Numbered from the stretch's first letter, positions 1 to 8,943 are shown. The stretch: 45,390 bases of DNA from Paracoccaceae bacterium (GCA_024742835.1 JANSXS010000024.1:1-45390), one strand, 5' to 3'. Notes: generated from the sequence alone by a model not told the origin. Translations and numbers: made by a program.

Positions 1-2
1 CA

Positions 3-137
3 GGAAAAGCCATCATCGCCACCGCGCGAAAGCTCCTGACCATCATCTACAACACATTGAAAAACAAATGGGTCTTCGAAGACTTCACAGCCTTCAAGAT
101 CAAAAACTCCAGCCAAACCGCTGGACAAACATCATAG
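3..137 (+). pseudogene. IS110-family transposase, C-terminal tail (cut by window edge)
   Basis: The frame is open from the left edge and reads 44 residues (GKAIIATARKLLTIIYNTLK...) to a TAG at 135-137. The ARKLL-x-I-I-Y-x-x-L-K pattern is typical of the end of the Transposase_20 domain of IS110-family recombinases, which move DNA without classical terminal inverted repeats. Only the tail is visible, so I cannot tell whether the element is intact upstream. The stop codon overlaps the Shine-Dalgarno sequence of metY (TAGGAG), so the element boundary must lie at or very near this point. Family assignment rests on recalled similarity of a short segment. Confidence 0.65.
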
Positions 138-146
138 GAGCCACCA

Positions 147-1442
147 ATGTCCGACAACAGCCCAGAATTCGGCTTTGACACGTTGCAGGTCCATGCCGGC
201 GCGCGTCCCGATCCCGCCACCGGCGCGCGTCAGGTGCCAATCTACCAGACCACGGCCTATGTGTTTCGCGATGCCGAACATGCCGCCGCGCTCTTCAACC
301 TTCAGGAGGTGGGATATATCTATTCCCGCCTGACCAACCCGACCGTCGCGGCCTTGCAGGAACGCGTGGCCACGCTTGAGGGCGGCGTCGGCGCGGTCTG
401 TTGTTCGTCGGGGCACGCCGCGCAGATCATGGCGCTGTTCCCGCTGATGGGGCCGGGCAAGAATATCGTTGTGTCCACCCGGCTTTACGGTGGGTCGATC
501 ACACAGTTCAGCCAGACGATCCGCCGGTTCGGCTGGTCCGCGACCTTTGTGGATTTCGACGATCTGGAGGCCGTCAAATCCGCGATCAACGACGACACCC
601 GCGCCGTGTTCTGCGAATCCATTGCCAATCCGGGCGGCTACATCACCGACCTGCCCGCAATCGCGAAAATCGCCGATGCCGCCGGTCTGCCGCTGATTGT
701 CGATAACACCTCGGCCACGCCGTATCTGTGCCGCCCTATCGAGCATGGCGCGACACTGGTGGTGCATTCCATGACGAAGTTCCTGACCGGCAACGGCACG
801 GTCACTGGCGGCTGCGTCGTGGATTCGGGCAATTTCGACTGGTCCGCCTCGGACAAGTTCCCGTCGCTCAGCGCACCGGAACCCGCCTATCACGGGCTGA
901 AGTTCCACGAAACATTCGGCCCGCTGGCCTTTACCTTTCACGGTATCGCCGTGGGTCTGCGTGACCTTGGCATGACGCTGAACCCGCAGGCGGCGCATTA
1001 CACGCTGATGGGCATCGAGACGCTCAGCCTGCGGATGCGCAAACATGTGGAAAACGCCATGGAGGTGGCAAGCTGGCTGGAACAGGACGACCGGATCGAG
1101 GGCGTCACCTATGCCGGCCTGTCATCGTCACCCTATCATGATCGCGTGGCGCGCATCTGCCCCAAAGGCGCGGGCGGGCTGTTCACTGTGGCGCTCAAAT
1201 CCGGCTACGAGGGCTGTGTAAAGCTCGTGGATAGCCTTGAACTGTTCAGCCATGTTGCCAATCTGGGTGATACGCGGTCGCTGATCATCCATTCGGCCTC
1301 GACCACGCACCGGCAGTTGTCGCCCGAACAACAGACCGCGGCGGGGGCCGCGCCGAACGTGGTGCGCATTTCCATCGGGATCGAGGATGCCGCCGATCTG
1401 ATCGCGGATCTCGATCAGGCCCTTGCCAAGGCCAACGGCTAA
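147..1442 (+). CDS. metY: O-acetylhomoserine aminocarboxypropyltransferase / sulfhydrylase
   Basis: A 431-aa PLP-dependent Cys/Met-metabolism enzyme that makes homocysteine (or methionine with methanethiol) from O-acetylhomoserine and sulfide in the cytoplasm. The N-terminal 'FDTLQVHAGARPDPATGAR' is the usual MetY opening. The Schiff-base lysine is K211 in HSMTKFLTG, preceded by the DNTSATP cofactor-binding segment. Length is normal for MetY, which is longer than MetB/MetC. The ATG has AGGAG nine bases upstream, overlapping the stop codon of the IS110 transposase tail. There is therefore no room for a native promoter between the two, and transcription must come from the element or from further upstream. 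Confidence 0.95.
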   Translation: MSDNSPEFGFDTLQVHAGARPDPATGARQVPIYQTTAYVFRDAEHAAALFNLQEVGYIYSRLTNPTVAALQERVATLEGGVGAVCCSSGHAAQIMALFPLMGPGKNIVVSTRLYGGSITQFSQTIRRFGWSATFVDFDDLEAVKSAINDDTRAVFCESIANPGGYITDLPAIAKIADAAGLPLIVDNTSATPYLCRPIEHGATLVVHSMTKFLTGNGTVTGGCVVDSGNFDWSASDKFPSLSAPEPAYHGLKFHETFGPLAFTFHGIAVGLRDLGMTLNPQAAHYTLMGIETLSLRMRKHVENAMEVASWLEQDDRIEGVTYAGLSSSPYHDRVARICPKGAGGLFTVALKSGYEGCVKLVDSLELFSHVANLGDTRSLIIHSASTTHRQLSPEQQTAAGAAPNVVRISIGIEDAADLIADLDQALAKANG

Positions 1443-1450
1443 GATCAGCC

Positions 1451-1482
1451 GTCGCCGGGGGCTTTTCCTTCCCCTCGGCGAC
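1451..1482 (+). terminator. GC-rich hairpin after metY
   Basis: The arms gtcgccg (1451-1457) and cggcgac (1476-1482) pair perfectly and are extended by gggg/cccc with one bulged base. The hairpin begins 8 bases after the metY stop. No U-tract follows, so it is a terminator-like or transcript-protecting hairpin rather than a classical intrinsic terminator. Confidence 0.5.
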
Positions 1483-1554
1483 AAGCTGCTGTAAAAACGA
1501 ATGAGTATCCGTGGGCATGTCGCTCACACCAGTCAGAGTGCTAGAACGCAGTCT

Positions 1555-4125
1555 ATGAAACCCAATTTCGCACTCACGCTTTCTTTTGACGGGATCGGGG
1601 TCCTGCACCGCGCCTTTCCCGGCTGGCATCTGGTGGGCGATGTTGCGCTGGACAGCGGCAACTTGCAGGCAGAGCTTGGCCATCTTCGACAAATGGCACA
1701 GGCGCTCGATCCATCGGGGCTGCGCAGCAAGCTGGTGATTCCCAACGACCAGATCAAATATCTGAAGCTCGACATCGAGGATCTTGGCCCCGAGGAAGTG
1801 GGCGACGCCGTCGCCCGCGCGCTTGACGGTGCCACACCCTACGCGGTCGAGGATTTGGCCTATGACTGGTCGATCAGCGCAGGCTACGTCCATGTTGCCG
1901 CCGTCGCAAAGGAAACGCTGGCAGAAGCAGAGGGATTTGCGGTTGAACATCGCTTCAACCCGCTGGCCTTTGTCGCGATCCCCGAAAGCCGCGATTTCGT
2001 CGGTGAACCGTGGTTCGGAGAAACCCGCCACGCCGCAAGCGTTCTGCCAGCGGGCAGTATCGTGGAACGCGACACCGCCGCGATTCGCATCATCGGTGCC
2101 GCGCAACTGCCCGATGACAGCGCGCATCAATCCCGTGACCTGCCCGCTGGGCCGGTGGTGGATGTGGCCGATCCCGCTGCACCAGGAACAGAAGAAGGGC
2201 CTGCGCCCGGCGACGCCGCCGACAAAGAGACCGATTGGGGCATTTCAGACGAGACCGGCGAAAACAGCGCGCCGGACGAGGCTGCCACCGCCGTTGCGTT
2301 TTCCTCCATCCGCGCGCGAGAGGATCCCGAACCCGCCGCCGTGACACCTCGGCTGGCTGGCGCGACCCGTGACCCCGCCCCGCCCCCCCCGGCGCCGTCA
2401 GGTCGTACAGAGCCGGCGATCAGCCCCCCAGCCTCGTCACCGGAAGCGCCCCCGATCACGGGCGCGCCTGACGATGGGCCGAACGAAAGCATCGCCGCCC
2501 GGATCGGTGCATCGCTGCGCCCGACAGAGGCGGACAGGCTGTCCGCATCCACGACAGGCACAAGTGCACAGGGCACCGCCGCACCACTCGCCGATCCCGA
2601 GGCACCCGCGCCTGCGCCTGAACACGAAACAGCGCAGCGCAGCCCATCCTTTTTCACGCGCCGCTCCACAAGTTTGAAAAACGTGCTGTCGCGCCGCAGC
2701 GCCCCGGCAGCCGTGCCCACCGGCTCGACCCAACCGATGGAGCCGCAGGATGAAAAACAGCGGATGACGATTTTCGGGGCGCGGGAACCTGCCAAGATCG
2801 GCGGCAAACCGCGCTTTCTTGGCCTGATCCTGACGGCGGCTCTTTTGCTTTTCCTTGTGGGGGTCGCCGCCTGGGCGTCGATCTTTCTGGATGACGGGCT
2901 GACACGTTTTATCGGCCAGGAACCGGAAACCGAGATCGCCGAGACCCCACCGCCAGAGATCGACGCCCCGCGCGAGATGCTGACGACCCCGCCTGAGCCT
3001 GTGGAAACCACGATGCCCGAGGAAACGCAGCTTGCCGCCCTGCCCGACGATACCGGCATCGGCATGGCCGATGCCACATCGGACCCGCGACCCAAGGCAC
3101 AACCCGCACGGCTGACACCCGATCGCGCGCGCGCGCGCTACGCTGTGACCGGGATCTGGCAGCGCGCACCGGACACGCCCCGTGCACCCGAGGCGCTGAC
3201 GCTGGATGATTTCTACCTTACCTCGATCGACCCCAAGGTCATCGAACAGGATGCCATCGCCCTGCCCGCTGTCGACAGCCTGTTGGGTGATCCTCCCCCA
3301 GACGCGCCCGGCGTGCCGCCCGCCGCTGGAACCATGTTCGATTTCGACGCGCGCGGCCTGGTGCGGGCCACCCCCGAAGGTGCGATCACCCCGGATGGTG
3401 TCCGGGTGTTTGCCGGGCAGCCGCCTGTTGCCATGCCTGAACGGCCCGCGCGCCCCGCAACGGCCCCAACGCCAGACGCGCTTCCCGATGCGGAACGGCC
3501 CCGGCTGGCCGTCATCCGCCCCAAACCGCGCCCCGACGACTTGATCGAACAGAACGAGCGCGGCCAGATCGGGCTTGGCGGGCGCACACGAAAGGAACTG
3601 GCTTCTGTCCGCCCGCGCCTGCGCCCGCAAAGCGCGCAAGAGCTGGCACGTCAGGCCAGAGTCGCCTCGACCGCCGATGTGACGCCGGAGTCGGATGCCG
3701 TGCAAGACGCCCTCCGCGAGGCGACAGATCCCTTTGCCGGTGCCACGCCCGAAGCTGTTGCGCTTTCGGTCAAGCCAAAAACACGGCCCAGCAATTTCGA
3801 AAGCATCGTGAACCGCGCCGAAGAGACCGCCACAAGCGCGCCGGTCCCCGCCGCACAGCGCGTGGCCCCCTCCGCCCCGACCGCGACAACGGTGGCCCGC
3901 GCCGCCACAGAGCGCAACGCGCTGAGTATGCGCCGCGTGAACCTGATTGGCGTCTATGGCACAAGCTCGGATCGCCGCGCGCTGGTGCGGCTGTCGAACG
4001 GACGCTACCAGAAGGTCAAGATCGGCGACCGGCTGGATGGCGGACGCGTGGCCGCTATCGGAGCAGGGGAACTGCGCTATGTCAAATCTGGCAGGTCCGT
4101 CGTGCTGAAGATGCCGCGCGGCTGA
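1555..4125 (+). CDS. large bitopic membrane protein with PilM/GspL-like N-terminus and PilP/GspC-like C-terminus
   Basis: An 856-aa protein of unknown function. Residues 1-165 read like the cytoplasmic actin-fold domain of PilM/GspL proteins ('NFALTLSFDGIGVLHRA', then alternating strands). A Pro/Ala/Glu-rich low-complexity stretch follows to about residue 415, then one transmembrane helix at about 420-442 (FLGLILTAALLLFLVGVAAW). A second long disordered periplasmic linker, rich in 'KPRPRP'-like segments, leads to a C-terminal 60-residue domain ('LIGVYGTSSDRRALVRLSNG', then KIGDRLDGG) that resembles the homology region of PilP/GspC. I prefer the ATG at 1555 to the one at 1501 because the domain begins there; neither has a strong ribosome-binding site. 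No pilus or type II secretion genes are nearby. Automatic pipelines may mislabel such Pro/Ala-rich proteins as IF-2. The domain assignments are inference from sequence pattern. Confidence 0.8.
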   Translation: MKPNFALTLSFDGIGVLHRAFPGWHLVGDVALDSGNLQAELGHLRQMAQALDPSGLRSKLVIPNDQIKYLKLDIEDLGPEEVGDAVARALDGATPYAVEDLAYDWSISAGYVHVAAVAKETLAEAEGFAVEHRFNPLAFVAIPESRDFVGEPWFGETRHAASVLPAGSIVERDTAAIRIIGAAQLPDDSAHQSRDLPAGPVVDVADPAAPGTEEGPAPGDAADKETDWGISDETGENSAPDEAATAVAFSSIRAREDPEPAAVTPRLAGATRDPAPPPPAPSGRTEPAISPPASSPEAPPITGAPDDGPNESIAARIGASLRPTEADRLSASTTGTSAQGTAAPLADPEAPAPAPEHETAQRSPSFFTRRSTSLKNVLSRRSAPAAVPTGSTQPMEPQDEKQRMTIFGAREPAKIGGKPRFLGLILTAALLLFLVGVAAWASIFLDDGLTRFIGQEPETEIAETPPPEIDAPREMLTTPPEPVETTMPEETQLAALPDDTGIGMADATSDPRPKAQPARLTPDRARARYAVTGIWQRAPDTPRAPEALTLDDFYLTSIDPKVIEQDAIALPAVDSLLGDPPPDAPGVPPAAGTMFDFDARGLVRATPEGAITPDGVRVFAGQPPVAMPERPARPATAPTPDALPDAERPRLAVIRPKPRPDDLIEQNERGQIGLGGRTRKELASVRPRLRPQSAQELARQARVASTADVTPESDAVQDALREATDPFAGATPEAVALSVKPKTRPSNFESIVNRAEETATSAPVPAAQRVAPSAPTATTVARAATERNALSMRRVNLIGVYGTSSDRRALVRLSNGRYQKVKIGDRLDGGRVAAIGAGELRYVKSGRSVVLKMPRG

Positions 4126-4477
4126 TATCGGGCGATCCGCCCTGAAATCTGCTCTTTAAGCGTTTCGCGCTCAATCGAATGCTCCGGACCGCGCCAACGC
4201 GTTATGCTTTGCCAACGCTGCCTAGCACGGTGCTATGAATACACGGCCCTCGTTAAAGCGTTTCGCGAAAAACCTGAATCACAGCTTTTCGTGAAACGCA
4301 CGCAACAGACCACCGTTGCACGCGTTTCGCCTTCAATTGATGCCTCAGGGTAAAGGCGAAACCCTTTCGGCGCGCGCTCTAAGCGCGTTGTCACAAGCCG
4401 CATTGCATCCCGAACGGGTGATGCGCATAGTCGCATCATGGCGCGGCCATCTCATAGGCCGTTCATCCGGAGACATC
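4126..4477. other. 352-bp intergenic region carrying repeat copy A
   Basis: No gene is supported here. The region holds the full copy A of the dispersed double-hairpin element (4254-4367) and a short fragment of the same repeat at 4156-4169 (ttaagcgtttcgcg). The possible in-frame extension of the downstream antiporter through 4316 runs across the repeat and is therefore unlikely to be coding. Confidence 0.7.
4254..4367 (+). repeat. dispersed double-hairpin element, copy A
   Basis: This copy contains two stem-loops in tandem. Hairpin 1 pairs gcgtttcgcgaaaa (4258-4271) with ttttcgtgaaacgc (4286-4299). Hairpin 2 pairs gtttcgcctt (4324-4333) with aaggcgaaac (4353-4362). Between them lies gcaac...gttgc, which can form a small third stem. 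The element opens with taaagcg and in other copies closes with aacgcttta, an inverted terminus. It matches copy B and the reverse complement of copy C over nearly the whole length. Confidence 0.85.
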
Positions 4478-6406
4478 ATGGAAGGCTTCTTTTTTCAGGC
4501 AACCGTCTTTCTGGCTGCTGCGGTAATCGCGGTCCCCATTGCCGCGCGGCTTGGGCTTGGATCGGTTCTGGGCTATCTTGCCGCCGGTATCGTGATCGGG
4601 CAGGTGCCCGGCCTGATGGGCGGTCATGCCGCCGAGGAGCTTCAACATTTCGCGGAATTCGGCGTCGTGATGATGCTTTTCCTGATCGGGCTGGAACTTG
4701 AACCGCGCGCCCTTTGGGATATGCGGCATCGGCTGCTTGGCCTTGGCGGATTGCAAATCACGGTAACAGGCGCTTTGGTGATGGGTGGTTGTATGCTGTT
4801 GGGTATCAACTGGTCTGTTTCCCTGGCCATCGGGATGGTGTTTGCCCTGTCATCGACCGCCATCGTCCTGCAAACTCTTTCGGAAAAGGGATTGATGCAG
4901 ACCGGCGGCGGGCGGTCCACCTTTTCGGTCCTGCTGACCCAGGATATCGCCGTGATCCCGATGCTGGCGCTGTTGCCTCTGCTGGCCATGCCCAAGACAC
5001 CTGACATGATCCTGGGCGAAACGCTGTCACGCCTTTCAAACAGCGAAAAGCACGGCCATGCCGAGGGCGCACATCAAGCCGCGCAATCCCTGATCGACAG
5101 CCTGCCCGCCTGGGGCGTGACCCTTGTCACGCTTGGGGCCGTGGCGGCGATCGTGGTGATCGGGGTCTATTTCACCCGCCCTGTGTTCCGCTTCATCCAT
5201 GCCACGCGGCTGCGCGAGATGTACACGGCGCTTGCCTTGCTGATCGTCGTCGGGATCTCCTTTGTGATGACGCTGGTCGGCCTGTCACCAGCGCTTGGGG
5301 CGTTTCTTGCCGGTGTCGTGCTGGCCTCGTCAGAATTCCGGCACGAATTGGAAAGCGATATCGAGCCGTTCAAGGGCCTGCTTCTGGGGCTCTTTTTCAT
5401 CACCGTAGGCGCAGGCATCAACTTTACGGTGCTGTTCGGGAATCTCTTTCCGATGCTCGGGCTTGCGCTTGCGGTAATCGTTGTCAAAGGCAGCGTGCTC
5501 TATGGGCTGGGGCGCATGTTCGGCCTGCAAGGCCGGGACCTGTGGCTGTTTACGCTGGGGCTGGCGCAGGCCGGCGAATTCGGTTTCGTGCTGATCAGTT
5601 TTTCCACACAGCAAAACGTGATCCCGCCGCAGATGTCAGAAATGCTGCTGCTGATCGTCGCGCTGTCGATGCTGATCACGCCCTTGCTTTTCATTCTTTA
5701 CGAGATGATTTCAAAGCGCTTGACGGACCGCACCGAGACGCCGCAACCCGACGAGATCGACAGCTCCGGCCCGGTGATCATCGCCGGTATCGGCCGGTTT
5801 GGGCAGGTGGTCAACCGGCTGGTGCGGTCGTCTGGCTTCGACACCGTCGTTCTGGACCATGACCTGACAGCCATCCAGCGGATGCGCCGCTTTGGAATCA
5901 AGGCGTTTCTGGGCGATCCGGGGCGGCCCGAACTGCTCCATGCCGCCGGGCTTGCCAAGGCGCGCGTGCTGGTCGCCGCGCTGGACAATCCAGAGGCGAC
6001 GACGCGTCTTGTCGCCTTTGCGCGGCGCGAGCGGCCCGATCTGCATATCATCGCCCGCGCGCGCGACAGAACCCATGTGTTCCGCCTGTATCAGGCCGGA
6101 GCCGATGATATCGTACGCGAACTGTTCGACAGTTCCCTGCGCGCGGGACGCTATGTGCTGGAAAACATGGGGCTGAGTCAGTTCGAGGCCGCAGAACTGC
6201 AAACGACCTTTTACCAGCATGATCGCAAATCGGTGCGCGATCTTGCAGCGTTATGGGATCCGAATATTCCCACGACAGAGAACGCGGCCTATATCCGCTG
6301 CGCCAAGGAACTGGAAAACGAGCTTCAGACGATGCTGATGTCCCAGATTGAGGAGGCCGCCGCGGAAACCGTGACGGAAAAAGAACAGGATCGCCACCAG
6401 ACCTGA
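4478..6406 (+). CDS. monovalent cation:proton antiporter-2 (CPA2, KefB/KefC-type)
   Basis: A 642-aa inner-membrane antiporter that probably exchanges K+ (or Na+) for H+. About 12 hydrophobic segments span residues 1-385, including the conserved 'GVVMMLFLIGLELEP' and 'GLSPALGAFLAGVVLASS' stretches of the Na+/H+ exchanger fold. A cytoplasmic RCK/TrkA-N domain follows from about residue 425, with the Rossmann motif 'VIIAGIGRFGQVVNRLV' and an acidic strand end (VVLDHD). The start at 4478 has GGAGAC upstream and begins directly with the first membrane helix (MEGFFFQATVF). An upstream in-frame ATG at 4316 would put the intergenic repeat into the protein and is rejected. Ion and glutathione regulation cannot be read from sequence, so I do not assign kefB or kefC. 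Confidence 0.93.
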   Translation: MEGFFFQATVFLAAAVIAVPIAARLGLGSVLGYLAAGIVIGQVPGLMGGHAAEELQHFAEFGVVMMLFLIGLELEPRALWDMRHRLLGLGGLQITVTGALVMGGCMLLGINWSVSLAIGMVFALSSTAIVLQTLSEKGLMQTGGGRSTFSVLLTQDIAVIPMLALLPLLAMPKTPDMILGETLSRLSNSEKHGHAEGAHQAAQSLIDSLPAWGVTLVTLGAVAAIVVIGVYFTRPVFRFIHATRLREMYTALALLIVVGISFVMTLVGLSPALGAFLAGVVLASSEFRHELESDIEPFKGLLLGLFFITVGAGINFTVLFGNLFPMLGLALAVIVVKGSVLYGLGRMFGLQGRDLWLFTLGLAQAGEFGFVLISFSTQQNVIPPQMSEMLLLIVALSMLITPLLFILYEMISKRLTDRTETPQPDEIDSSGPVIIAGIGRFGQVVNRLVRSSGFDTVVLDHDLTAIQRMRRFGIKAFLGDPGRPELLHAAGLAKARVLVAALDNPEATTRLVAFARRERPDLHIIARARDRTHVFRLYQAGADDIVRELFDSSLRAGRYVLENMGLSQFEAAELQTTFYQHDRKSVRDLAALWDPNIPTTENAAYIRCAKELENELQTMLMSQIEEAAAETVTEKEQDRHQT

Positions 6407-6412
6407 CCGATG

Positions 6413-7429
6413 TCAGGTATCGGCCACGCCCGCCTCGGCAAAGGTTGCCATGCCGGAATGACAGGCAAGCGCGGCCTTCAGGACCGGCACGGCGACCGCC
6501 GCGCCAGACCCCTCGCCCAAACGCATGTTCAAAGACAGGATCGGTGTCTTGCCCATCTTTTCCAGAAGTGGCGCGTGGGCCGCCTCGGCACTGACATGGC
6601 CCGCCACGGCGTGGTCCAGCGCCCCAGCGTGAACCGCCTGCAAACAGGCCGCTGCGGCACTACAGATGAACCCATCCAGAATCAACGGGATAGACAGCGT
6701 TCTAGCACGGATCATCGCGCCAGCCATGGCCGCGATCTCGCGCCCGCCAAGACAGCGCAAAATCTCCAGCCCGTCATCTGTAACCGCCCTGTGCCGCTCC
6801 ACGCCCGCTGCGACCACCGCGATCTTGGCCTCCAAAGCCGGTCCGATCACTCCGGTGCCAGCCCCTGTCCACGCCTGCGCAGTCCCACCGAACAGCGCCA
6901 GTGCGATGGCTGCGGCACAGGTCGTGTTGCCGATGCCCATCTCACCCAAAACCAAAAGATCGGCTTGATCGTCAACGGCTTGCCAGCCAATGTTAAGCGC
7001 CTCGATGAACTCGGTCGGGGTCATCGCAGGACCAAGAGTGAAATCGGCCGTTGGTGTTTCCAGCGCGATCGGCACCACCGACAGGGACGCGCCCACGCTG
7101 GACGCCAGTTGATTGATCGCCGCCCCTCCGGCCTGAAAGTTCATCACCATCTGGGCGGTCACATCGGGCGGAAACGCCGACACGCCTTGCGCCGTCACAC
7201 CGTGATTTCCCGCAAAAACAATGATTTGTGGAGTGTTGATCCGGGCACGCACCTGCCCGCGCCACCCACAATACCAGATCGCCAACGCCTCTAGCCGACC
7301 AAGCGCGCCGGGCGGTTTTGTCAGATCGCCATTCCGGCTGCGGGCCGCCTCAATGGTTTGCGCACAAGGCTCTGGAAGCCCTTGGCAAATATCGGCAAAG
7401 TCTTCGAGCGTGGCGAAATTCCGCGGCAT
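6413..7429 (-). CDS. cobT: nicotinate-nucleotide--dimethylbenzimidazole phosphoribosyltransferase
   Basis: A 338-aa enzyme that activates dimethylbenzimidazole to alpha-ribazole phosphate for the lower ligand of cobalamin. Recognisable blocks are '[20 protein letters not shown]', '[13 protein letters not shown]' and the C-terminal '[11 protein letters not shown]', whose Glu is the proposed catalytic base of this family. Length is standard. GGGGGA lies just upstream of the start codon. It is divergent from cobS across 78 bp, and the two products act in consecutive steps, CobS joining alpha-ribazole phosphate to adenosyl-GDP-cobinamide. It converges on the antiporter gene with 6 bp between stop codons. 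Confidence 0.97.
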   Translation of the reverse strand: MPRNFATLEDFADICQGLPEPCAQTIEAARSRNGDLTKPPGALGRLEALAIWYCGWRGQVRARINTPQIIVFAGNHGVTAQGVSAFPPDVTAQMVMNFQAGGAAINQLASSVGASLSVVPIALETPTADFTLGPAMTPTEFIEALNIGWQAVDDQADLLVLGEMGIGNTTCAAAIALALFGGTAQAWTGAGTGVIGPALEAKIAVVAAGVERHRAVTDDGLEILRCLGGREIAAMAGAMIRARTLSIPLILDGFICSAAAACLQAVHAGALDHAVAGHVSAEAAHAPLLEKMGKTPILSLNMRLGEGSGAAVAVPVLKAALACHSGMATFAEAGVADT

Positions 7430-7448
7430 CGCGTCCCCCGTTGCATGG

Positions 7449-7506
7449 TTTGCGGCTTTTCGTGTATCGCAGGCGAGTGACCCGGCACAGCCGAAAAGGC
7501 CGCAAA
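7449..7506. promoter_or_regulatory. 14-bp inverted repeat in the cobT/cobS divergent region
   Basis: The left arm tttgcggcttttcg (7449-7462) is mirrored by cgaaaaggccgcaaa (7492-7506), a perfect match apart from one extra C. The right arm ends one base before the cobS start codon and covers its ribosome-binding region. It could be an operator shared by both genes or a hairpin that hides the cobS start in the mRNA. The region is too short for a cobalamin riboswitch and no B12 box is visible. Confidence 0.6.
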
Positions 7507-7507
7507 G

Positions 7508-8269
7508 ATGACGAAAAACGACGACGCCCTTTGCCGCGTGGGCGATATCGCTGTGGCCCTTGCCTTGTTGACGCGGCTTCCACTGCCCGTTGAGCCGGAT
7601 TACGCGCGTGGCGCAGCGGCGGCATGGGCCTATCCGTTGGCGGGGCTTGTCGTTGCGACAATCTCTGGCGGTGCTGGCGTTCTGACGTCACTCATAGGAT
7701 TACCTACCCCGTTCAGTGCACTGATTGTGCTGGGTTTTCTGATCATGCTTACAGGTGCGATGCATGAGGATGGGTTGGCCGATACCGCCGATGGGCTCTG
7801 GGGCGGTTGGGACCGGGAAAAACGGCTCGACATCATGAAGGACAGCCATATCGGAACATATGGCGTGGTGGCCATTTTCCTTGGTCTTGCCTGGCGTTAC
7901 GCGGCGATCCTGATGCTTTACGACATATCGCCCATATTGGGGTTCGGCACGGTGGTGGCCGCAGCCCTTCTATCGCGGGCGGTGATGCCGGTCATGATGG
8001 CGTCATTGCCACACGCGCGCAACGGTGGCTTGTCGCATCGGGTCGGGCCGGCGCAACGGCGCACAGCCGCGCTTGGCCTCTTGGTTGCCGCGGGACTGGC
8101 CTTTGCCGTGATCGGTCAGGCGGTTGTCCCTGCCCTGTTGGCAGCGGCCATGGGCGGCCTGCTGGTTGGTTTGATCGCGCGGCGCAAGATTGGCGGACAG
8201 ACCGGCGATATCCTTGGTGCGTCACAACAGCTTGCGGAAATCGGGGTGCTGACGGCCCTGCTGATGTGA
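7508..8269 (+). CDS. cobS: adenosylcobinamide-GDP ribazoletransferase (cobalamin synthase)
   Basis: A 253-aa polytopic membrane enzyme that joins adenosylcobinamide-GDP with alpha-ribazole (phosphate) in the last assembly step of cobalamin. It carries the signature '[16 protein letters not shown]' at about residues 85-100, whose aspartates bind the metal ion, followed by '[14 protein letters not shown]'. Several hydrophobic helices follow, as expected. The start codon follows directly on the inverted repeat at 7449-7506 and lacks an obvious strong Shine-Dalgarno outside it. The gene is convergent with carD. Confidence 0.96.
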   Translation: MTKNDDALCRVGDIAVALALLTRLPLPVEPDYARGAAAAWAYPLAGLVVATISGGAGVLTSLIGLPTPFSALIVLGFLIMLTGAMHEDGLADTADGLWGGWDREKRLDIMKDSHIGTYGVVAIFLGLAWRYAAILMLYDISPILGFGTVVAAALLSRAVMPVMMASLPHARNGGLSHRVGPAQRRTAALGLLVAAGLAFAVIGQAVVPALLAAAMGGLLVGLIARRKIGGQTGDILGASQQLAEIGVLTALLM

Positions 8270-8350
8270 CAAAGGCCACGTCGGTCACGCATGTCGCGAA
8301 ACGCTTTGCCGACGCGGCCCCCATGGCACGTTGCGGTGACGGCGTTCATG

Positions 8351-8860
8351 TCACGCCGCGCGTGAAACCAGAACCTCGTCCACTTGCTGTGCGGCCTTGA
8401 CCTCGTCCCCGCCGCTGACCGCGGCGACCTCGCGGGTCAGACGCTCCAGCGCCGCTTCGTAAAGCTGGCGTTCGGAATAGCTTTGCTCGCGCTGATCGTC
8501 AGACCGGTGCAGGTCGCGCACGACCTCGGCAATCGCAATAAGGTCACCGGAATTGATCTTTTGTTCATATTCCTGCGCCCGGCGCGACCACATGGCCTTT
8601 TTCACCTTGGCCTTGCCCTTGAGCGTCGACATCGCCTTCGACACGACATCCGGGCTTGACAGGCTGCGCATCCCGATCTCGACAGCCTTGTGGGTGGGCA
8701 CCCGCAAAGTCATCTTGTCTTTCTCAAAGGAAATGACAAACAGTTCCAACTCGATACCCGCGATTTCCTGCTTTTCGATCGACACGATCTGACCCACGCC
8801 ATGAGCGGGGTAGACAACATAATCGTCGGCACGGAATTCGGACTTTTTCGACTTGCTCAT
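8351..8860 (-). CDS. carD: CarD family transcriptional regulator
   Basis: A 169-aa RNA polymerase-binding regulator. The N-terminal RNAP-interacting Tudor-like domain reads 'DDYVVYPAHGVGQIVSIEKQ' and the C-terminal helical domain holds the conserved 'KAMWSRRAQEYEQKINSGD' segment. CarD proteins bind the beta subunit and stabilise open promoter complexes, often at rRNA and stress promoters. It is last in a leftward block after SUV3-like helicase, hslR and fdxA, but 283 bp separate it from fdxA and it probably has its own promoter. Its 5' leader contains a nested inverted repeat (8889-8943). Confidence 0.95.
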   Translation of the reverse strand: MSKSKKSEFRADDYVVYPAHGVGQIVSIEKQEIAGIELELFVISFEKDKMTLRVPTHKAVEIGMRSLSSPDVVSKAMSTLKGKAKVKKAMWSRRAQEYEQKINSGDLIAIAEVVRDLHRSDDQREQSYSERQLYEAALERLTREVAAVSGGDEVKAAQQVDEVLVSRAA

Positions 8861-8888
8861 TCAGGTGTTCCTCACAAGCTTTCTGTTG

Positions 8889-8943
8889 CTTTGCGCCCTG
8901 CCGCTTTGTGAGCGACTCACAAAAGTCAGCCTACGGCGCAAAG
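8889..8943 (-). promoter_or_regulatory. nested inverted repeats in the carD leader
   Basis: The outer arms are ctttgcgcc (8889-8897) and ggcgcaaag (8935-8943), nine perfect pairs. The inner arms are tttgtgag (8905-8912) and ctcacaaa (8916-8923), eight perfect pairs around a 3-nt loop. The structure ends 28 bases before the carD start codon, so it would sit in the 5' untranslated region, or it could be an operator. It matches no riboswitch I know. Confidence 0.6.

Noticed and set aside
4316..4477. N-terminal extension of the CPA2 antiporter
   Set aside because: The extra 54 codons lie over repeat copy A; the start at 4478 has a ribosome-binding site and begins with the first membrane helix.
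7430..7507. Cobalamin riboswitch before cobT or cobS
   Set aside because: The gap is only 78 bp and no B12 box is present; the class needs roughly 200 nt.
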